DNA of 64,000 nt. It comes from Joostella atrarenae. GTDB taxonomy: Bacteria; Bacteroidota; Bacteroidia; Flavobacteriales; Flavobacteriaceae. The stretch covers positions 186,001 to 250,000 of the forward strand of contig NZ_JAETXX010000001.1 of the NCBI RefSeq assembly GCF_021764745.1, given 5' to 3'. Below the pieces are notes generated by a model. It was not told the DNA's origin. It ran no database searches and was given only the letters and a program-made list of their open reading frames with translations. Position numbers and translations under genes: made by a program. Within the stretch, counting starts at the first letter, position 1. Every line of letters starts with the position of its first letter. Of this stretch, positions 61,432 to 64,000 are shown in pieces.

Positions 61432-61465
61432 AAAGATCCTCGTAGATTTATTTACGAGGATCTTT
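61432..61465. terminator. Bidirectional terminator between convergent sugar genes
   Basis: Perfect 13-bp stem AAAGATCCTCGTA / TACGAGGATCTTT, with T-rich sequence after it and A-rich sequence before it. It ends both the DUF1080 transcript and the opposing lldD transcript. Confidence 0.85.
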
Positions 61466-61485
61466 ATTTTTAGATAATTAGTAAA

Positions 61486-62643
61486 TTACTTTTTTAAATG
61501 ATTTGGTAGATTATTAATTTCGCCGCAACAGACCTGTTCCATCACTTGTCTTAATTCTGTTTTTAAAAGAGATATAGCATGGTCTCCTCCTTCTTCTCCC
61601 ATTGCTGCTACACTATACATAAAGAGTCTTCCTAAGAAAGTAAAAGACGCACCACTAGCTATTGTTCTAGCTATATCAGGACCTGAACGAATTCCACTAT
61701 CCATCATAACAGTAATCTGGTCGCCATACTTTTCTGCAATTCTTGTAAGAGGCCTAATTGTAGATTCCCCAGCATCGAGTTGTCTACCGCCATGATTAGA
61801 AACAATAATACCATCAAAACCCATTTTAATGGCTAACTCAGCATCAGACTCTGTAGCTACACCCTTTAAAACCAACTTCCCTTTCCACATATCTCGGATT
61901 GGTTTAATTTTCTCTTCATTCAATCGCCCTGAAAAGGTTTTATCCATAAACTTCCCAAGTTGTTTCAGATTTAATCCTTCAGGTGTATAAGGCTTTAAAG
62001 TCTCAAAAGTTGGCTGTCCATGTTTCAATGTTTCAAATGCCCAACGAGGTTTTTTAAATACTTCAATTATATTTTTAACAGACATTTTTGGTGGCATTGC
62101 TAAGCCATTTCTAATATCGCGAGGTCGAAAGCCAAAAGTAGGTACATCACATAAAACAACTAGAACGGGGCATTCTGCATCTGCTGCTCTTTTAATTATA
62201 TCATCCCTCAAGGCATCTTCAGCAGGATGATAAAGTTGAAACCATGCTTGTCCTTCCGTTAGCTCTGCTATTCTTTCAATACTAGCAGTAGTTACCGTGC
62301 TTAAAATAAAAGGTATATTATGTTTGAACGCAGATTTCGCCAAGATTTCAGGAGCATTTGGCCACATAAGTCCTTGCAGGCCTACTGGAGAAATCCCGAA
62401 GGGAGCATCATATTCATGCCCAAATAATGTTGTTTTTAATTTTGAATCTGTATAATTATCAAGATAATAGGGTTGCAATTCAATATCTCTAATTTGAGAA
62501 GTGTTTTTATGCAGGTTTACATCTTCATTACATCCGCCATCTAAGTATTCAAAAGCAAATTTTGGCATTCGCTTTTTTGCTCTATTTCTAAGATCATCTG
62601 CAGAAGGGTATCTACTATCTACTTTAATTTCTACTTTTTTCAT
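61486..62643 (-). CDS. lldD: FMN-dependent alpha-hydroxy-acid (L-lactate) dehydrogenase
   Basis: A 385-residue member of the L-lactate dehydrogenase/glycolate oxidase family. Recognisable parts are AFEYLDGGCNEDVNLHKN, FGISPVGLQGLMWPNAPE, WFQLYHP, LVLKGVATESDAELA and the active-site block GIIVSNHGGRQLDAGES with the catalytic His, followed by VMMDSGIRSGPDIART. It oxidises L-lactate to pyruvate at the membrane. In non-phosphorylating L-fucose/L-rhamnose pathways lactate is an end product, which explains its place beside rhaM and a fucose permease. It begins five bases after the ancestral rhaM stop. Confidence 0.88.
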   Translation of the reverse strand: MKKVEIKVDSRYPSADDLRNRAKKRMPKFAFEYLDGGCNEDVNLHKNTSQIRDIELQPYYLDNYTDSKLKTTLFGHEYDAPFGISPVGLQGLMWPNAPEILAKSAFKHNIPFILSTVTTASIERIAELTEGQAWFQLYHPAEDALRDDIIKRAADAECPVLVVLCDVPTFGFRPRDIRNGLAMPPKMSVKNIIEVFKKPRWAFETLKHGQPTFETLKPYTPEGLNLKQLGKFMDKTFSGRLNEEKIKPIRDMWKGKLVLKGVATESDAELAIKMGFDGIIVSNHGGRQLDAGESTIRPLTRIAEKYGDQITVMMDSGIRSGPDIARTIASGASFTFLGRLFMYSVAAMGEEGGDHAISLLKTELRQVMEQVCCGEINNLPNHLKK

Positions 62644-62648
62644 TTCTA

Positions 62649-62975
62649 CTATAATTTAAAAATGTGATCCATTAGTCTCCATTTCTCATTCGGTTTAGAA
62701 TTAGGTAGAGCTTTTTGGTATTTCCACATCAAATCTTCTCACTTCTTTACAATCGCTTTTGGTTCTCCCAGTTTAGATTCTTCATAAGCAACCTCATCGA
62801 CCACTTCCATAATCATAAAAAGTCTGTTTTCTACTGAATAGATATCCATAGTAGAAATTCCAGATTCTTTAATATCATCTAGTATTTCTGGCCATACTTC
62901 CTTATGATAAGCCTTATATTCTTCTATTAAATTAGGATCTTCATTTAAGTCTAAAGCAAAACAATATCTTTTCAT
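62649..62975 (-). pseudogene. rhaM: L-rhamnose mutarotase gene with an in-frame stop
   Basis: RhaM interconverts anomers of L-rhamnose (or L-fucose). The first 78 codons are intact (MKRYCFALDLNEDP, EYKAYHKEVWPEIL, SGISTMDIYSVENRLFMIMEV). Codon 79 is TGA (62739-62741). The same frame continues directly with EDLMWKYQKALP and EKWRLMDHIFKL to a TAG at 62649, giving 108 sense codons, the normal RhaM length. In the family a Trp stands just before the E-E/D-L-M-W motif, so a TGG-to-TGA change is the simplest explanation. The truncated 78-residue product lacks a conserved C-terminus. It could also be a sequencing error. Confidence 0.85.
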
Positions 62976-62981
62976 AACTCA

Positions 62982-64000
62982 TTAATTATTACTGATGAAT
63001 CTTTTTCCGTAGAAACAAATTACTAAAAAGCATATTAAAGGGAGTATAAAAGAGAAGTTTACCTCAGAAACACCCATTATTGATGTGTCATTAACCCCAT
63101 TTCCAGCGATATCAATTATCATCCCTTGAAATTTAGGCATCAACGCACCTCCTACAATAGCCATTACTAATCCTGCCGCGCCAATTTTGGAGCTTTCTTC
63201 ATCCAATCCATCTAATGCAATTCCATAAATTGTAGGGAACATAACAGACATAAAAAATGAAAGCGACACTAAGCAATATAATCCAACAATTCCTTCAATA
63301 TAGATGGTTCCTAAAGAAGCTATTATTGCAAACAAAGCAAATAACATTAATAATTTTCCGGCTGAGATATATTTAAGCATATATGTCCCTACTGCTCTAC
63401 CCACCAAGAAAAGTATGAATGCAATAAACTGATAATTTGCTGCATCACTAGAGCTTATACCAATTGCTTCTGCATATTGATATATATAAGTCCAACACAT
63501 TATTTGTGCTCCCACATAAAATACTTGTGCTATAACCCCAAATACATATTTTTTATTCTTAGAAAGCGATATAAATGTTTTTCTAAGACTTAATTTACCT
63601 TCTTCATTATTTACTTGCGGCATTTTAACTGCCAACAATAAAATAAAAAGGAATAAAACAACAAGTCCTAAAATTACATATGGATTTCTTATTACAATCA
63701 GATCGGCTGTTCTAATTTGAGTTTTCTCTAGCACATCTAAAGCTGAGAAATTATCGATATCATCTGATTTCAACTTTTTAAGTACAAAATGTTGAGCTAC
63801 CAAGAGTCCTCCAATTAAACCAACAGGATTAAATGCCTGCGCCAAGTTTAACCGCTGGGTTGCCGTTCTTGGATCTCCCATTGATAAAATATAAGGATTG
63901 GCAGTAGTCTCTAAGAATGCTAATCCGAAAGTAAGCACATATAGTCCTAAACAAAAAAACCAAAATTGCTCCGTAATTGCAGCTGGATAAAATAGAAGTG
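62982..64000 (-). CDS. FucP-type sugar:H+ symporter, 5' part beyond the window
   Basis: The frame is open to the right edge of the window, so the N-terminus is missing. The visible ~339 residues form about ten membrane helices of a major facilitator permease of the FGHS (FucP/GluP) family. The hallmark LYVLTFGLAFLETTANPYIL is present, with RLNLAQAFNPVGLIGG just after. Relatives import L-fucose, glucose/galactose or N-acetylglucosamine. Neighbouring rhaM (6 bases downstream) and lldD point to L-fucose or L-rhamnose. A GTG inside the frame near 63938 is not the true start. Confidence 0.88.
   Translation of the reverse strand, partial: LLFYPAAITEQFWFFCLGLYVLTFGLAFLETTANPYILSMGDPRTATQRLNLAQAFNPVGLIGGLLVAQHFVLKKLKSDDIDNFSALDVLEKTQIRTADLIVIRNPYVILGLVVLFLFILLLAVKMPQVNNEEGKLSLRKTFISLSKNKKYVFGVIAQVFYVGAQIMCWTYIYQYAEAIGISSSDAANYQFIAFILFLVGRAVGTYMLKYISAGKLLMLFALFAIIASLGTIYIEGIVGLYCLVSLSFFMSVMFPTIYGIALDGLDEESSKIGAAGLVMAIVGGALMPKFQGMIIDIAGNGVNDTSIMGVSEVNFSFILPLICFLVICFYGKRFISNN

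Noticed and set aside
1-64000. CRISPR arrays, prophage, integrase or insertion sequences
   Set aside because: No regularly spaced repeats, no cas, integrase, transposase or phage structural proteins were found.

Overview
The window is chromosomal DNA of a low-GC Bacteroidota, most likely a marine member of the Flavobacteriaceae. Supporting evidence: promoters of the Bacteroidota type (TTG/TTTG, about 19 bases, TAnnTTTG), two SusC/SusD pairs, a PorT-like barrel, DUF2723 and DUF5686 proteins, an ExbB/ExbD cluster with two ExbD genes, and near absence of Shine-Dalgarno sequences. Most genes are ordinary core genes. I see no phage, insertion sequence or CRISPR array.

Layout. 0-0.7 kb: HigB/HigA toxin-antitoxin pair. 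0.8-11.3 kb: S9 peptidase, tRNA-Gln, DUF2723 membrane glycosyltransferase, polysaccharide deacetylase, a thioredoxin-fold protein lacking its cysteines, metallophosphoesterase, CutC and a Tat-exported glycosylasparaginase. 11.4-25.6 kb: polA followed by a tandem segmental duplication (susC-susD, scar, susC-susD, DUF547). 25.7-30.1 kb: translation cluster rplM-rpsI-rpsB-tsf-pyrH-frr, with structured RNA leaders before rplM and rpsB and a long inverted repeat between rpsB and tsf. 30.2-37.1 kb: DUF5686 protein, RND/MMPL exporter, a candidate small RNA on the minus strand, asnS. 37.2-45.6 kb: rpoN, PAP2-like membrane protein, PorT-like protein, exbD-exbD-membrane protein-exbB, tRNA-Ser, ansA, acyltransferase, TatD nuclease. 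45.7-51.2 kb: retropepsin-like protein, a 40-residue membrane peptide, sucB-sucA, outer-membrane barrel protein.

51.3-61.4 kb is a probable 3-keto-glycoside utilisation locus: a GMC dehydrogenase with a Tat-exported lipoprotein small subunit, two TIM-barrel isomerase/epimerase proteins, a sugar/nucleoside MFS permease, two Gfo/Idh/MocA oxidoreductases and two DUF1080 lipoproteins. Inferred flow: oxidation of a glycoside at C3, cleavage of the keto-glycoside by DUF1080 enzymes, import, and cytoplasmic reduction or rearrangement. 61.5-64 kb is the end of an L-fucose/L-rhamnose operon (FucP-type symporter running off the edge, rhamnose mutarotase with an in-frame stop, FMN L-lactate dehydrogenase).

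Most noteworthy: (1) a readable history of a ~6.3 kb tandem duplication, with a chimeric DUF547/polA scar, 10-bp microhomology at the breakpoint and a later 719-bp deletion; (2) a promoter-to-terminator small RNA candidate at 35258-35369; (3) a structured rpsB leader overlapped by a 14-codon basic ORF; (4) the keto-glycoside locus; (5) a nonsense codon in rhaM.
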